NCBI GenBank assembly: GCA_013397435.1
Contig: VZRG01000031.1
Span: forward strand, 1,368,609-1,432,608
Length of the DNA stretch: 64,000 nucleotides
From: Erythrocercus mccallii
Lineage: Eukaryota; Chordata; Aves; Passeriformes; Dicruridae
Direction: 5' to 3'
Shown in pieces: positions 62,701-64,000 of the stretch; the stretch's first letter is position 1, and the number at the start of each line of letters is the position of its first letter. A program made the position numbers and the translations under genes. The notes below the pieces were generated by a model that ran no database searches, was not told where the DNA came from, and worked only from the letters and a program-made list of their open reading frames with translations.

Positions 62701-63110
62701 TCTTGGAAGCTGCTTTACCACCACGTGGGAAAGGGGCAGCAACACAGATTAGCCCCTGGACAACACAATGACATTATTCTCTGACAGCCCACCACTGCCT
62801 AAAAATCCCGCCGTTAGATGGGTCCAATGGCTTTGCAGGGAAAGACAGAGGAATTACATATGATCTCTTTATCTATTTATAATTTGCTTATTTATTTTTA
62901 CACTGCCTCATTTTCAGCAGGCAAGTTGGCATGCATGTTGTCATTTTGATAGGGAATTAGTATTTAAATGTGAAGACATAAACATAGTGCTAACCAGATA
63001 TGGACCAGTAGCTGTGTAATCACTCATCTCGGCAAGGAAAATTACAAGAACTTCTGCTATCAATGCTCTGGTGCTACAGAGATACAGCTATAGGCCTGTA
63101 AGCTATATCA
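62701..63110. promoter_or_regulatory. Candidate conserved non-coding block
   Basis: The block contains a palindromic E-box CACGTG (62722-62727), an E2F-like TCCCGCC (62806-62812), a CCAAT word (62823-62827), AT-rich TTTATTTATAAT and TTATTTATTTT words (62871-62900), and CpGs that stand out from their background (62724, 62809, 62812, 63030). No ORF or repeat similarity is present. The evidence is motif density only, and the limits are approximate. Confidence 0.25.
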
Positions 63111-64000
63111 AACATAAAACTTACTCCATCAGTTACAAAATACAGTGTGTTCATTCACTTTGAAATATAAACAAAATACATGGGAGGGAGGAGCCAGCTT
63201 GCAATGACTTCTTTTAAATTCCTTCCCCAGCAATCCCACACAATGTACAACTATTGGCATTATAGTGGTTTAATCTTGTCTGTTCTCAAACCACAATAAA
63301 TATCTTGGTCATGACCTTAATGAAGTACACAGCTCTGATTTTGATCTTATATTAACTTTTCACAAGTCAGAAGTTCCTCTTGATTTAAGCTAGTATGTAG
63401 AGAGATCAGAGTCAGACATATATCTAGAAATCTGCTATAGATCTCTGGGCATATTTCAGTACTTCACAAAGACTCACAGGTTTGGTTTTGGTTTGATTTT
63501 TGTTGCTGTTTTTTTCTTCTGGCAACCATTGTAGTCTCCTCCATAAAAGGTTGTGAGAGGACATAGATTCAGACATGCTGGAATGTAGTCTAATCTCCTC
63601 ATTTTGATCTTTAGAAAATTAAGATGTCTTTATTTACTTTTCTTTTTTATATACATTGTCTTTCAAAATATAAATACTTTAAAAGAAGGAGAGAGAGGTT
63701 GGAAATAGACACAAAAAAAAAAAAAGAAGACATTGTTTTAATTGTCTAACCAGCTCAACCTTTGGGAGAACAACCCTAACCTTTGGACAGATGCCAACAA
63801 CTGCCATTTAGGTATTTACATCTGTTTATCCTCTCAGTCAAATGTCTTTTGTCTTAGGTTTGACACAGAATTACAAATGTTCTGACCCCTACAAGGGGTT
63901 CTCAAACATTGTATAAAAGACTCCTTTTTCCTTTTTCTAAAAGGATGCACACATACTTTTATCCTCCCTCATTCCTCCTTACCAGTTATATGTTTCTGAG
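63111..64000. other. Gene-free interval to window end
   Basis: AT-rich, with an A-run near 63713-63725. No gene, RNA gene or transposon was recognised. Confidence 0.5.

Overview
The window reads as a vertebrate nuclear gene desert or a piece of a very large intron, most likely from a bird or another sauropsid. The base composition is AT-rich and CpG is scarce. Short 5'-truncated CR1 LINE remnants are present, and two of them still encode the C-terminal 'RVAEHWNR' motif of the CR1 ORF2 protein. There are also old amniote interspersed repeats and ordinary vertebrate microsatellites. No bacterial, phage or plasmid feature is visible. No tRNA, rRNA, snRNA or CRISPR array was found. No open reading frame could be supported as a protein-coding gene: the longest are 120-160 codons, often lack an ATG, match no family I recognise and show no convincing exon structure.

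Layout. 1-1850: two ancient repeat pieces (120-470), then two blocks that look like conserved non-coding elements (1230-1530 and 1655-1850). 1851-9820: unremarkable desert holding a perfect 13-bp-arm hairpin (3309-3337) and a cluster of three RFX X-box-like dyads (6868-6938). 9821-13550: a (TCCATAG)9 heptamer array, an ancient repeat, two CR1 remnants, an exact 55-bp tandem duplication and a nest of short palindromes. 14470-15070: octamer and PBX/HOX-like motifs. 16263-17830: a CR1 tail stub, an AT microsatellite and an unidentified GC-richer block. 21535-22395: an old repeat and a homeodomain/POU-like dyad. 27960-28700: a G-run cluster, a (CA)n tract and the longest gap-free ORF. 33391-33470: a decamer minisatellite that makes overlapping DR4-type nuclear-receptor half-site pairs. 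40891-43000: a worn CR1, (TTCC)n, a tiny CpG-dense patch with a conserved-looking flank, and (GATA)n. 46125-46400: CR1. 55770-56065: a (GGAGA)n array broken by a 207-base assembly gap. 61462-63110: ancient repeat, (TAGA)n and a last conserved-looking block.

How it fits together. With no genes, the likely function, if any, is long-range regulation. Several isolated islands keep CpGs and dense transcription-factor-like motifs (octamer, X-box, homeodomain, E-box) in an otherwise decayed AT-rich background, the usual look of enhancer-bearing deserts around developmental genes. That is inference; a cross-species alignment would decide it. All CR1 remnants I could orient lie on the minus strand, which would fit a plus-strand host transcript, but the number is too small to prove it. 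I did not find a convincing new biological system. The most rewarding places to look are the X-box cluster, the CpG-dense patch at 42495-42521 and the block at 1230-1530.
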